Origin: an uncultured Moraxellaceae bacterium
GTDB lineage: Bacteria > Pseudomonadota > Gammaproteobacteria > Pseudomonadales > Moraxellaceae
Length of the DNA stretch: 12,544 nucleotides
NCBI GenBank assembly: GCA_937952925.1
Contig: CALFYA010000152.1
Coordinates: 1 to 12,544 of the forward strand
Reading direction: 5' to 3'
The position numbers and the translations under genes are program-made. This document shows positions 1 to 7,301 of this stretch, piece after piece. Below the pieces are notes generated by a model that saw only the letters and a program-made list of their open reading frames with translations, was not told the origin of the DNA and made no database searches. Positions within the stretch are counted from its first letter, which is position 1, and each line of letters begins with the position of its first letter.

Positions 1-899
1 CCGATATTCCACTGTTTTCCAAACAATATCAGCCCTTATTGATCCAACATCAACGTGTGCCCTCGCCTGCACTGATGCACAAACCAGATGATCAGCACGA
101 AGCTGACTATATCCAGATGCGTCTGAATCAGCTTGAAGCGGTGCTAGATGCCCAGCAAGGCCAGATTTGCGCGGTGATTGTCGAGCCGCTGGTGCAAGGC
201 GCAGCAGGCATGCAGATGTATCCTGCGAGTTATTTGGTAGGCTTACGGGTGTTGTGTGATCAATACAACGTGCATCTGATTTTTGATGAAATTGCGGTCG
301 GCTTTGGTCGTACAGGGACGATGTTTGCGCTAGAGCAAGCGGGTATTTGCCCAGATTTTTTGTGTTTATCCAAAGGATTGACGGCGGGTTATTTGCCCAT
401 GTCGGCGGTACTCACCACGGAGCAGGTCTATCAAGCGTTTTATAGCCCCGAAATCAGTTTGGGCTTTTTGCATTCGCATAGCTTTACTGGTAATCCCCTT
501 GCGGCACGCGCAGCACTGGCCTCACTCGACTGGTTTACACAAGCCAATGTGTTGGATCACAACCAACATCTGATCCAGACCATCGCTCAAACACTCGCTC
601 AACTCGAAGGCCATCCACATATTCGGCAAATCCGGCAAACCGGCATGATTGCGGCGTTTGATGTGGTACAAGCCAACGGTCAGCCGTATCCTTATTATGA
701 AGGGCGGGGCAAACAGATTGCCCAATATGCACTCAGTCAGGGCGTGTTGCTGCGCCCAATTGGTCAGCATGTGTATATTATTCCGCCGTATTGCATCACG
801 CCCGATGAGATCATCCATGTCCTTGAGGTGGCACGCCGTGCGGTGGAATGGATGGTGATGCAGCCCCCTTTACATCTGACTGGAATGAATATGGCATGA
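1..899 (+). CDS. bioA: Adenosylmethionine-8-amino-7-oxononanoate aminotransferase, 3' part (start lies outside window)
   Basis: This is the C-terminal ~299 residues of a class III, PLP-dependent aminotransferase. BioA transfers the amino group of S-adenosylmethionine to 8-amino-7-oxononanoate (KAPA) to give DAPA, the step before dethiobiotin in cytoplasmic biotin synthesis. The frame is open to the left edge (codons from base 3), so the N-terminal third is missing. Visible motifs are FDEIAVGFGRTG (Asp of FDE at 285-287, the PLP pyridine-nitrogen contact), LSKGLTAGYLP (Lys at 372-374, expected Schiff-base lysine) and HSHSFTGNPLAARAAL, which binds the phosphate of the neighbouring subunit's PLP. 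The GYLP and HSHSFTGNPL wording resembles BioA of the Bacillus type more than E. coli BioA. The stop TGA overlaps the rsmE start in ATGA, so the two are probably cotranscribed. Another class III transaminase is possible, but BioA is the best fit. Confidence 0.87.
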   Translation, partial: DIPLFSKQYQPLLIQHQRVPSPALMHKPDDQHEADYIQMRLNQLEAVLDAQQGQICAVIVEPLVQGAAGMQMYPASYLVGLRVLCDQYNVHLIFDEIAVGFGRTGTMFALEQAGICPDFLCLSKGLTAGYLPMSAVLTTEQVYQAFYSPEISLGFLHSHSFTGNPLAARAALASLDWFTQANVLDHNQHLIQTIAQTLAQLEGHPHIRQIRQTGMIAAFDVVQANGQPYPYYEGRGKQIAQYALSQGVLLRPIGQHVYIIPPYCITPDEIIHVLEVARRAVEWMVMQPPLHLTGMNMA

Positions 900-1615
900 G
901 TCGTTTTTTTGCCCCCATCGTATTGACCGTGGGTCAAACTGTCAGCCTTCCCGAAACGATTTTTCATCACTGGGTACGGGTACTGCGTGCTCAAGTGGGT
1001 GACCAAGCCACCTTGTTTCATGGACAAGGTGGTGAATTTTTGGTCACTCTCACCGAGATCAGCAAAAAAAGCGCGATGGTACGGGTCGAGTCGTTTGATC
1101 CGATCGACCGCACACCGAGTACCCTAGTGACCTTAGGTCAGGTGATGAGTAAGGGGGATCGGATGGATTATGCGATCCAAAAAGCCACCGAATTGGGCGT
1201 GCATCAGATCCAACTGCTGGTCTCTGAACGCTGTGAAATGCGCCTGAAGTACGACCGTGATCAGAAGAAAATTGAACATTGGCAACAGGTGGCGATTGCA
1301 GCGTGTGAGCAGTGCGGCATGAACCGTATCCCCCAAATCTTGCCCCCCCTGCCCCTTGAAGATTGGTTACAAACTGTTGATCAGCCTAGACGTTTTGTGA
1401 TGTCACTGAGCAGTCAGCCAGTACAGCCCAATTTTGCCGATCAACGTCCGGCTTGTGTCCTCGTTGGCCCCGAAGGCGGATTGTCTGAAGCAGAGATTGT
1501 CCAATGTGAACAGGCTGGTTTTGTGCGTTGGCAGCTCGGCCAGCGGGTACTGCGTACCGAAACTGCACCGATAGTGGCACTGGCTTATTTGACCGCATGC
1601 GATTCTTTCATCTGA
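896..1615 (+). CDS. rsmE: 16S rRNA (uracil1498-N3)-methyltransferase
   Basis: RsmE is a SPOUT-family methyltransferase that uses S-adenosylmethionine to methylate N3 of U1498 in 16S rRNA of the assembled 30S subunit. The protein has 239 residues, normal for the family. The N-terminal PUA-like RNA-binding part begins MSRFFAP and contains HHWVRVLRAQVGD (residues 24-36). The C-terminal SPOUT knot shows KATELGV (97-102), the ACEQCGMNRIP stretch (136-146), the SAM loop LVGPEGGLSEAE (189-200) and the C-terminal QRVLRTETAPIVAL (216-229). I chose ATG 896 because family members begin M(S/N)RFF. An upstream in-frame ATG at 848 would add 16 unrelated residues. The start overlaps the bioA stop by 4 nt (ATGA), which suggests translational coupling. 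No convincing intrinsic terminator follows the stop. Confidence 0.95.
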   Translation: MSRFFAPIVLTVGQTVSLPETIFHHWVRVLRAQVGDQATLFHGQGGEFLVTLTEISKKSAMVRVESFDPIDRTPSTLVTLGQVMSKGDRMDYAIQKATELGVHQIQLLVSERCEMRLKYDRDQKKIEHWQQVAIAACEQCGMNRIPQILPPLPLEDWLQTVDQPRRFVMSLSSQPVQPNFADQRPACVLVGPEGGLSEAEIVQCEQAGFVRWQLGQRVLRTETAPIVALAYLTACDSFI

Positions 1616-1713
1616 CAAATCTGACCAACGCGAGTATTTGGCGGATTGGCGGTTCTCTTGCAGTTATTGACGCAACACGCTAATGTAAGCATGTGATACA
1701 CAAGATGACAGTT

Positions 1714-1741
1714 TTGCGACAAATGCTGTTGTTGGTATAGA
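1714..1741 (+). promoter_or_regulatory. Candidate sigma70 promoter with extended -10 for the PAS-GGDEF-EAL gene
   Basis: The -35-like element TTGCGA (1714-1719, 4 of 6 consensus positions) is separated by 16 nt from TATAGA (1736-1741, 4 of 6). The -10 element is preceded by TGG, which gives the TGN extended -10 motif. Transcription would start near 1748 and leave a leader of about 200 nt. This is a pattern match only; no other pair in the gap is as good. Confidence 0.4.
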
Positions 1742-1847
1742 TCGCATGGTGGGGCGTCGCCCCAAACACATGGAGTGGACTGAAGTGTGTGTGTGGTAAA
1801 TGGTGTGTCCTCAAGTCTTGCCGCACCTAGACAAGGAATCGTTGCCA

Positions 1848-1937
1848 ATGCTTCAATCTGCAATCCTGACCATGACTCGCCGTGAAGCCCTCAGCGTTTC
1901 ACGACTCGCAAATGGTGTGATTTTTCATGTGGAATGA
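1848..1937 (+). CDS. Possible small leader ORF, 29 aa (up to 45 aa from ATG 1800)
   Basis: An open frame runs from ATG 1800 to TGA 1935-1937 (45 codons). It contains ATG 1848, which has an AAGGA Shine-Dalgarno-like sequence at 1833-1837, 10 nt upstream. From 1848 it would encode 29 residues starting MLQSAILTMTRRE and ending ANGVIFHVE. The stop falls only 7 nt before the GTG start of the large PAS-GGDEF-EAL gene, a spacing typical of translational coupling or a leader peptide. I recognise no family, signal peptide or membrane helix. A nine-codon frame (MEWTEVCVW) ends at 1799, directly before ATG 1800 in the same frame. This may be chance in a non-coding leader. Conservation in relatives would be needed to call it a gene. 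Confidence 0.22.
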   Translation: MLQSAILTMTRREALSVSRLANGVIFHVE

Positions 1938-1944
1938 CTAGACC

Positions 1945-4833
1945 GTGCTGCAGGAATCTCAGTCCGAGCTGCAACGCCGGATACGCCAAAATCAGATCTT
2001 AAACACAAGGCAGCATCAGTCGTTGATGTTATTTGCCTTGATTGGTCTGGTGTTGCTGACGTACCTGCTGTATCGCGGCTATCCACTGACCGACAACAAC
2101 AAACTGACCGGTTGGATGATCGTCTCCATCGCCACCATTGCGATTTTGGCGGTGATCAATAGCCAAATTGGGCAACGTAGCAGCAAAATTTCCCTCGAAC
2201 TGATTGATATCTATTTACTGATCAATGCATTTTTGCTCGGTCTAGTGGTGGCTGTCGGCCAAATGATGTTTGGCATTAGCATCGACACCTTAAGCTCGTT
2301 TGGCACGCTGTCCCTCTATCCTTATGTGTTTGGCATTGTGATTTTGTTTTCACATATGCTGGCCTTGATCTCGCAGACCGATCGTCTACGCTATTTTAGT
2401 ATGTTTATGCTGACCAGCATGGCGCCGATCTTGACCCTGCAATTGGTCAATTGGCAGACCTTGTTGCTTGAGCAACCGATTATTTTGCTGGCTGATATTT
2501 ATCTGGGCTTTATGCTGTTTTGTGGCTATCACCTGCACAAGATTCGTGATGAATCGACATGGCTGGTGATCCGCAACGACAATTTGGTCGATCACTCCGA
2601 AGCGCAGCGTGAGCTGGCCGAAAACGCCAAGTCACAACTTGAGCAAGAAATGCGTGACCGTAAAGCGGTCGAATTTCAGCTCCAACAATCCAATTATCGC
2701 CTTGAAGAAAAGGTTCGTGAGCGGACAGCCGACATCCAACAGATGAATGCCCGTCTTGAACGTTCCAAACATAGCCTAGAAATGGCTCACAACGCCGCAG
2801 GCATTGGCAGTTGGGATTGGGATATCGCGCAGCGCACCATCAATTCGACCAACTTTGACCAAATCTTGGGTTATAGCAACGAAGAGATGAATGAATACGT
2901 CGGCAGTATGGCGCGGATCATTCATCCTGAAGATTTTCCGGCGGTACGCAAAGCCATCAATGCCCACCTGATGGACAAAAGCGACCGTTATGAGGCCGAA
3001 TTTCGGATTCGTCACAAATACGGCTATTGGGTGTGGGTACAAGACATGGGGCGGGTGATTGAGCGTGACCAAAAGTCACGCCGCGCCCTGCGCATGGTGG
3101 GTGTACGCCGCAACATCAACGCTGAGAAAATCGCCGCTGAAAAACTCAAACTGTCCGCCACGGTATTCCAGCAAGCGGCTGAAGGGATTTTTATCCTCGA
3201 CAGCAAATTGCACTATATGGACATGAACCCACGCTTTGAGCAAATCACCGGTTATGGTCGCGAAGATTTGATTGGCTCACATGTGTTTAACCATCCCAAT
3301 GTACCGCCACGGGTCAAACAGCAATATCTCAAAATGCTCAAATCCTTGGTCACGCATGGCGAGTATGAAGGCGAAATCATTGATCAGCACAAGCATGGCG
3401 ATGACCTGCCCTTGTGGATTCACGTCAATGGGATTGGCGATGATAAAGGTCGCTTAACCCATTATATTGGCATCATCTCCGACCTGACTCAGCGCAAAAA
3501 AGATGAGCAGCGCCTGTCGTATTTGTCCAACTATGATGCCCTGACCGACTTGCCCAACCGTAATTTGTTTAAGAGCCGCCTACACCAGCTGATTTTGAAT
3601 GTATCCTCAAGCAAAGAACAATTTGCCTTGCTGCGTATCAATATCGACCGTTTCCGTTTGCTCAATGATTCACTCGGTGCCGACGGCGCAGATGCCCTCT
3701 TACAAAAAGTCTCACAACGCCTGACCTCGTTTGACACCAAGGCCACACTGATCGCCCGTTTGGGTGGTGATGACTTTGCGATTATTTTGGAAAATGTCGG
3801 CAGTAACCGCAAAGAGCTTGAGCAATATTGCGATAGCTTGATGAAAGCGTTCGAGCAGCCCTTTATGGTCGGTGAGCATGAAGTGATCGCCACGTTATCA
3901 GTCGGGATTGCGCTGTTCCCCGAACATGGCCGTCAAGTGGATACGCTGTCCAATCATGCCGAAAAAGCCTTGCAAGAAGCCAAACGGATTGGTGGGCGTA
4001 CCCTGCGCTTCTTCAATAATGACGTGGGGGTGCAGTCGATTGAAAAAATCAACTTGGAAAATGCCCTACGCAAAGCCCTGTCCAATGACGAATTGACGGT
4101 GTATTACCAGCCCAAAGTCGATGTCAAAACCCAACGGGTTGAGGGCTTTGAAGCGCTTGTGCGCTGGATTCACCCCAAAAACGGTTTGATCTCACCGGTG
4201 CAATTTATTCCACTTGCCGAAGAAACTGGTTTGATTTCGGCGCTTGGCGAGATTGTCCTCGACAAGTCCTGCGCTCAGATCAAAAAATGGCAAGAACAAG
4301 GTTTTGATGACATTTGTGTGTCGGTCAACGTGGTGGCGCAACAGCTGCAACGTGGTAATTTTGTGGAAACGGTCGATCGAATCTTAGAAGCACATCAACT
4401 GGATCCACGCTGGCTAGAGCTGGAAATCACCGAATCATCCTTGATGGATGAACCGCAAAAAGTCAACGAAGTGCTCAACGCCATCAAGAGTCGCCATGTG
4501 TCGATTGCCCTTGATGACTTTGGGACGGGCTACTCCTCACTGTCTTATTTGGGTCAATACCCGATTGACGTGCTCAAAGTGGATCGCTCGTTTATCAATG
4601 AAGTCGGCAGTAGTCCTAGCCACGAAGCAATTGTGCGGGCTATTTTGGCGATGGGGCATTCTTTGGGGATGGTGGTGGTGGCTGAAGGGGTAGAAACCCA
4701 AGCCCATGCCGAATTTTTGCGCAATGAAGGCTGTGATCTGCTGCAAGGCTATTTGATCAGCAAGCCGTTACCGGCTGATCAAGCCACTGAGTTTTTGAAG
4801 AACATGCGCGAAGGCGCGAAATTATTTAGTTGA
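1945..4833 (+). CDS. Membrane-anchored PAS-PAS-GGDEF-EAL protein, probable c-di-GMP phosphodiesterase
   Basis: A 962-residue composite protein likely to hydrolyse the second messenger c-di-GMP at the inner membrane. Residues ~27-197 form about six hydrophobic segments (near 27-43, 55-72, 84-108, 124-143, 151-168, 178-197). A charged coiled coil (~215-277), PAS1 (~278-395), PAS2 (~403-520), GGDEF (~525-690) and EAL (~712-955) follow. The EAL domain keeps its expected active-site residues: EALVRW (736-741), EITES (827-831), DDFGTGYSS (857-865), Lys878 in VLKVDRSF, AEGVET (913-918) and LLQGYLISKP. The GGDEF domain reads GGDDF (607-611), has GA and AD where GH and GD are usual (579, 582-583), and lacks an RxxD inhibitory site, so cyclase activity is doubtful. 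It may serve as a GTP-sensing regulatory domain. The start is GTG 1945, because a TAG lies in frame at 1939; GGAA at 1931-1934 is a plausible ribosome site. The N-terminal membrane block matches no named sensor domain that I can identify. Confidence 0.9.
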   Translation: MLQESQSELQRRIRQNQILNTRQHQSLMLFALIGLVLLTYLLYRGYPLTDNNKLTGWMIVSIATIAILAVINSQIGQRSSKISLELIDIYLLINAFLLGLVVAVGQMMFGISIDTLSSFGTLSLYPYVFGIVILFSHMLALISQTDRLRYFSMFMLTSMAPILTLQLVNWQTLLLEQPIILLADIYLGFMLFCGYHLHKIRDESTWLVIRNDNLVDHSEAQRELAENAKSQLEQEMRDRKAVEFQLQQSNYRLEEKVRERTADIQQMNARLERSKHSLEMAHNAAGIGSWDWDIAQRTINSTNFDQILGYSNEEMNEYVGSMARIIHPEDFPAVRKAINAHLMDKSDRYEAEFRIRHKYGYWVWVQDMGRVIERDQKSRRALRMVGVRRNINAEKIAAEKLKLSATVFQQAAEGIFILDSKLHYMDMNPRFEQITGYGREDLIGSHVFNHPNVPPRVKQQYLKMLKSLVTHGEYEGEIIDQHKHGDDLPLWIHVNGIGDDKGRLTHYIGIISDLTQRKKDEQRLSYLSNYDALTDLPNRNLFKSRLHQLILNVSSSKEQFALLRINIDRFRLLNDSLGADGADALLQKVSQRLTSFDTKATLIARLGGDDFAIILENVGSNRKELEQYCDSLMKAFEQPFMVGEHEVIATLSVGIALFPEHGRQVDTLSNHAEKALQEAKRIGGRTLRFFNNDVGVQSIEKINLENALRKALSNDELTVYYQPKVDVKTQRVEGFEALVRWIHPKNGLISPVQFIPLAEETGLISALGEIVLDKSCAQIKKWQEQGFDDICVSVNVVAQQLQRGNFVETVDRILEAHQLDPRWLELEITESSLMDEPQKVNEVLNAIKSRHVSIALDDFGTGYSSLSYLGQYPIDVLKVDRSFINEVGSSPSHEAIVRAILAMGHSLGMVVVAEGVETQAHAEFLRNEGCDLLQGYLISKPLPADQATEFLKNMREGAKLFS

Positions 4834-4874
4834 TTCTCAAAAAAATGTCACCTTTTGGTGTTGACGTATAGGTC

Positions 4875-4888
4875 ATGTCCCCTGACAT
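4875..4888. promoter_or_regulatory. Short inverted repeat overlapping the maeB -35 box, possible operator
   Basis: ATGTC-ccct-GACAT is a perfect 5-bp-arm inverted repeat. Its right arm contains most of the CTGACA -35 element. A repressor bound here would block RNA polymerase. The arms are short, so chance is a real alternative and no regulator can be named. Confidence 0.25.
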
Positions 4889-4910
4889 CTGAGGTCTACA
4901 GTGCTATATT
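4882..4910 (+). promoter_or_regulatory. Strong sigma70-type promoter of maeB
   Basis: CTGACA (4882-4887, 5 of 6 consensus) is spaced exactly 17 nt from TATATT (4905-4910, 5 of 6). TGC precedes the -10 as an extended -10 motif. The predicted start is near 4917, giving a 5' leader of about 58 nt before ATG 4975. This is the best promoter match in the window and implies that maeB is transcribed independently of the upstream gene. Confidence 0.7.
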
Positions 4911-4921
4911 CGTCCACTTCA

Positions 4922-4940
4922 CCTGCGACCTTGTCGCAGG
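4922..4940 (+). promoter_or_regulatory. Perfect 8-bp hairpin at the 5' end of the predicted maeB leader
   Basis: CCTGCGAC-ctt-GTCGCAGG forms an 8-bp GC-rich stem with a 3-nt loop, followed by GTTTT. It begins about 5 nt after the predicted transcription start. It could protect the mRNA 5' end, or act as a weak attenuator because four Ts follow. The sequence shows the structure; the role is inferred. Confidence 0.5.
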
Positions 4941-4974
4941 GTTTTGATGACCAAATGCAAAGACCGAGAGTGAG

Positions 4975-7251
4975 ATGGACGATCAGGCCCTGAAAAAAGC
5001 TGCACTGGACTACCACGAGTTTCCCCAGCCGGGCAAAATTAGTGTGACCCCCAGCAAACAACTGGTCAACCAGCGTGATCTGGCACTGGCCTATTCGCCT
5101 GGTGTGGCTGCCCCATGTTTAGAAATTGAACGTGACCCGTCGACTGTGGCGCGCTATACCGCTCGTGGCAACTTGGTGGCGGTCATCACCAACGGTACTG
5201 CTGTACTGGGTCTGGGCAATATTGGCCCACTCGCCTCCAAGCCGGTCATGGAAGGCAAAGGCGTCCTGTTTAAAAAATTCGCAGGCGTCGATGTGTTTGA
5301 TATCGAGATTGCCGAAAACGATCCCGACAAGCTCGTCGATATTATTGCCTCGCTAGAGCCAACCTTTGGCGGCATCAACCTCGAAGACATCAAAGCGCCC
5401 GAATGCTTTTATATCGAGCAAAAACTGCGCGAACGCATGAAAATTCCGGTCTTCCACGACGACCAACACGGCACCAGTATTATTGTGGGTGCTGCGCTGC
5501 TCAATGCGTTGCAGTTGGTTGACAAAAAAATTGAAGACATCAAGATTGTGGTGTCGGGTGCGGGTGCAGCGGCGATTTCTTGCCTCGATTTGCTGTGTGC
5601 GCTTGGCGTCAACAAAGCCAACATCACCGTAGCCGACTCCAAAGGCTTGATCACCAGTGCCCGTACTGGACTTGATGCCAGCAAAGCACGTTATGCCCAA
5701 GACATCCCTCACACCCAAATCAGTGAGGTGATTGCGGGTGCGGATATGTTCTTGGGGTTGTCCACTGCGGGGATTTTGACCCCACCAATGGTCAGCCAAA
5801 TGGCCGATAACCCCATCATTTTTGCACTGGCCAACCCCAATCCTGAGATTTTGCCAGAGCATGCCAAAGCAGTACGCCCCGATGCGATTATTGCGACTGG
5901 TCGTTCGGACTATCCCAATCAAGTCAACAATGCCTTGTGCTTCCCGTATATTTTCCGTGGTGCGCTGGATGTGGGTGCAACCACCGTCAATGAAGCCATG
6001 AAAATTGCCTGTGTGCGTGCGATTGCCCGCATGGCTCATGTCGAATCCAATACCGACACCTATGGCGAACCCAGCCAGCGTTTTGGTCGTGAGTACCTGA
6101 TTCCAGGCCCACTCGATCAGCGTTTGATCTTGGAAATTGCGCCAGAAGTGGCGCGTGCTGCGATGGAATCGGGTGTTGCGACTCGCCCGATTACCGATTT
6201 TGATGCGTATCATCAAAAGCTTTCTGAGTTTGTCTACAACTCAGCGTTTTTGATGAAACCGATCTACGCCAGCGCCAAAGCAGATCCTAAACGTATTGTG
6301 TTCTGTGAAGGCGAAGACAAGTCGATTCTGCGTGCGGTGCAAATCGTGGTCGATGAAGGCTTGGCCAAACCCATTTTGGTGGGTCGTGCGGCCGTGGTGC
6401 GTGAGCAAATGCACAACCTCGGTTTGCGCTTGCGTGAAGGCATCGACTTTGAGCTGATCGACCAAGACAACAATCCTTACTATGACCAGTATTATCAGCA
6501 CTACTACACGCTGATGCAGCGTCGTGGGATTGGGGTGGAGCTGGCCAAACGTGAAGTGCGCCGTCGCAGCACCTTGATTGGTTCGATGATGGTCGAATTT
6601 GGTCATGCTGATGGCATGATTTGCGGGACATTCGGGTATTTCGACCTGCACTTGGACTATGTGCGTGACATTATTGGCACCCGTCAAGGGGTGACCAATT
6701 TTTACGCCATGAACGTGGTGATGCTCGGTGATCGTAATTTGTTTATCGCCGACACCTATGTCAATCCAGACCCCACCGCAGAGCAACTCGCCGAGATGAC
6801 CTTGCTGGCGGCTGAAGAAATCCGTCGTTTTGGCTTGGTGCCTCGTGTGGCCTTGTTGTCGCACTCTAGTTTTGGTAGCGCCCACACCGATAGCGCCAAA
6901 AAAATGCGCGAAGTGTACCGCCTGCTCAACGAGCGTGCACCGGAGCTGGAAGTGGAAGGCGAAATGCACGGTGACGCTGCGCTCGACGAAGCGATTCGTT
7001 TGGCCGAGTTCCCCAACTCACGTTACAAAGGCGCAGCCAACCTGCTGGTGATGCCGACCCTTGATGCCGCCAATATTGCCTTTAACCTGCTGAAAACCAC
7101 TGCAGGCTCGAATGTCACCATTGGCCCGATCTTGCTCGGTGTGAATAAGCCTGTTCACGTGTTGACCCCAACCGCCACGCCACGTCGGATTGTCAATATG
7201 ACGGCCTTGACCGTCGCGGAAGTTCAGCAAGCCCTCAAGCACCACGCGTGA
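4975..7251 (+). CDS. maeB: NADP-dependent malic enzyme with C-terminal phosphotransacetylase-like domain
   Basis: MaeB catalyses oxidative decarboxylation of (S)-malate to pyruvate and CO2 with reduction of NADP, supplying pyruvate and NADPH in gluconeogenic growth. The 758 residues match the ~759 of E. coli MaeB, and the start MDDQALKKAALDYHEF aligns directly with it. The malic domain shows LAYSPGVAAPC (Tyr40, expected catalytic), KPVMEGKG (Lys95), LEDIKAPECF (Glu137, Asp138, metal binding) and FHDDQHGT (160-167, including metal ligand Asp163). The Rossmann loop is SGAGAAA (194-200). From ~430 to the end lies the phosphotransacetylase-like domain, which in the family does not make acetyl-phosphate but mediates regulation by acetyl-CoA and oligomerisation. 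It has its own promoter upstream and two hairpins downstream, so it is probably monocistronic apart from terminator read-through into cca. No frame disruption is seen. Confidence 0.97.
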   Translation: MDDQALKKAALDYHEFPQPGKISVTPSKQLVNQRDLALAYSPGVAAPCLEIERDPSTVARYTARGNLVAVITNGTAVLGLGNIGPLASKPVMEGKGVLFKKFAGVDVFDIEIAENDPDKLVDIIASLEPTFGGINLEDIKAPECFYIEQKLRERMKIPVFHDDQHGTSIIVGAALLNALQLVDKKIEDIKIVVSGAGAAAISCLDLLCALGVNKANITVADSKGLITSARTGLDASKARYAQDIPHTQISEVIAGADMFLGLSTAGILTPPMVSQMADNPIIFALANPNPEILPEHAKAVRPDAIIATGRSDYPNQVNNALCFPYIFRGALDVGATTVNEAMKIACVRAIARMAHVESNTDTYGEPSQRFGREYLIPGPLDQRLILEIAPEVARAAMESGVATRPITDFDAYHQKLSEFVYNSAFLMKPIYASAKADPKRIVFCEGEDKSILRAVQIVVDEGLAKPILVGRAAVVREQMHNLGLRLREGIDFELIDQDNNPYYDQYYQHYYTLMQRRGIGVELAKREVRRRSTLIGSMMVEFGHADGMICGTFGYFDLHLDYVRDIIGTRQGVTNFYAMNVVMLGDRNLFIADTYVNPDPTAEQLAEMTLLAAEEIRRFGLVPRVALLSHSSFGSAHTDSAKKMREVYRLLNERAPELEVEGEMHGDAALDEAIRLAEFPNSRYKGAANLLVMPTLDAANIAFNLLKTTAGSNVTIGPILLGVNKPVHVLTPTATPRRIVNMTALTVAEVQQALKHHA

Positions 7252-7262
7252 TGGTGCAATTT

Positions 7263-7293
7263 TTAAGCCGTTTCACGCATTGAAACGGTTTAA
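7263..7293. terminator. First hairpin downstream of maeB
   Basis: TTAAGCCGTTTC (7263-7274) pairs with GAAACGGTTTAA (7282-7293) across a 7-nt loop: 12 bp including one G-U. It starts 12 nt after the maeB stop. Only a short TTT lies at the 3' end of the stem, so as an intrinsic terminator it is weak. A role in protecting the mRNA 3' end from exonucleases is equally likely. Confidence 0.5.
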
Positions 7294-7301
7294 GACTTGT
7301 C

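Larger units (their letters stand above)
1616..1944. other. 329-nt intergenic region, probable long leader of the downstream c-di-GMP gene
   Basis: No recognised gene lies between rsmE and the PAS-GGDEF-EAL gene. The region holds a candidate extended -10 promoter (1714-1741), a small hairpin at 1750-1764 (TGGGGC-gtc-GCCCCA) and a possible small ORF (1800-1937, or 1848-1937 with a better ribosome site). Inside that ORF an inverted repeat CGTGAA/TTCACG (1881-1886 and 1898-1903) is flanked by two copies of GACTCGC (1874-1880 and 1903-1909). I saw no U-tract terminator for rsmE. I also saw no recognisable c-di-GMP riboswitch core, although that family would be a natural expectation here. Confidence 0.6.
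4834..4974. other. Intergenic region carrying the maeB promoter and 5' leader
   Basis: This 141-nt gap has no obvious plus-strand terminator for the upstream gene. CACC-tttt-GGTG (4849-4860) is only a 4-bp stem with no following T-run; read on the minus strand it is followed by T7, but no minus-strand gene needs it. The rest holds the maeB promoter (4882-4910), an inverted repeat overlapping its -35 box (4875-4888) and a strong hairpin in the leader (4922-4940). Confidence 0.6.

Noticed and set aside
848..895. In-frame upstream ATG for rsmE giving 16 extra residues
   Set aside because: The extra residues are unlike RsmE N-termini, and ATG 896 matches the family start.
1750..1764. Hairpin as a terminator for rsmE
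   Set aside because: The 6-bp stem has no T-run on either strand and lies 135 nt after the stop.
1585..1863. Minus-strand frame of 92 codons across the rsmE 3' end and the intergenic gap
   Set aside because: It overlaps the conserved rsmE C-terminus, has no ribosome site or protein-like pattern, and is Cys/Pro/His-rich in the manner of a chance frame.
1748..1944. c-di-GMP riboswitch in the leader of the GGDEF-EAL gene
   Set aside because: I looked for the conserved GEMM-type core and saw no convincing match; only short unrelated hairpins are present.
4849..4860. CACC-tttt-GGTG as terminator of the PAS-GGDEF-EAL gene
   Set aside because: The stem is only 4 bp and no T-run follows on the plus strand.
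5353..6216. Long antisense open frame (287 codons) opposite maeB
   Set aside because: maeB is unmistakable on the plus strand. The antisense frame is a by-product of its codon bias and shows no recognisable domain or ribosome site.
6241..6969. Second antisense open frame (242 codons) opposite the maeB C-terminal domain
   Set aside because: It is His- and Thr-rich with no domain, and mirrors the coding bias of maeB.
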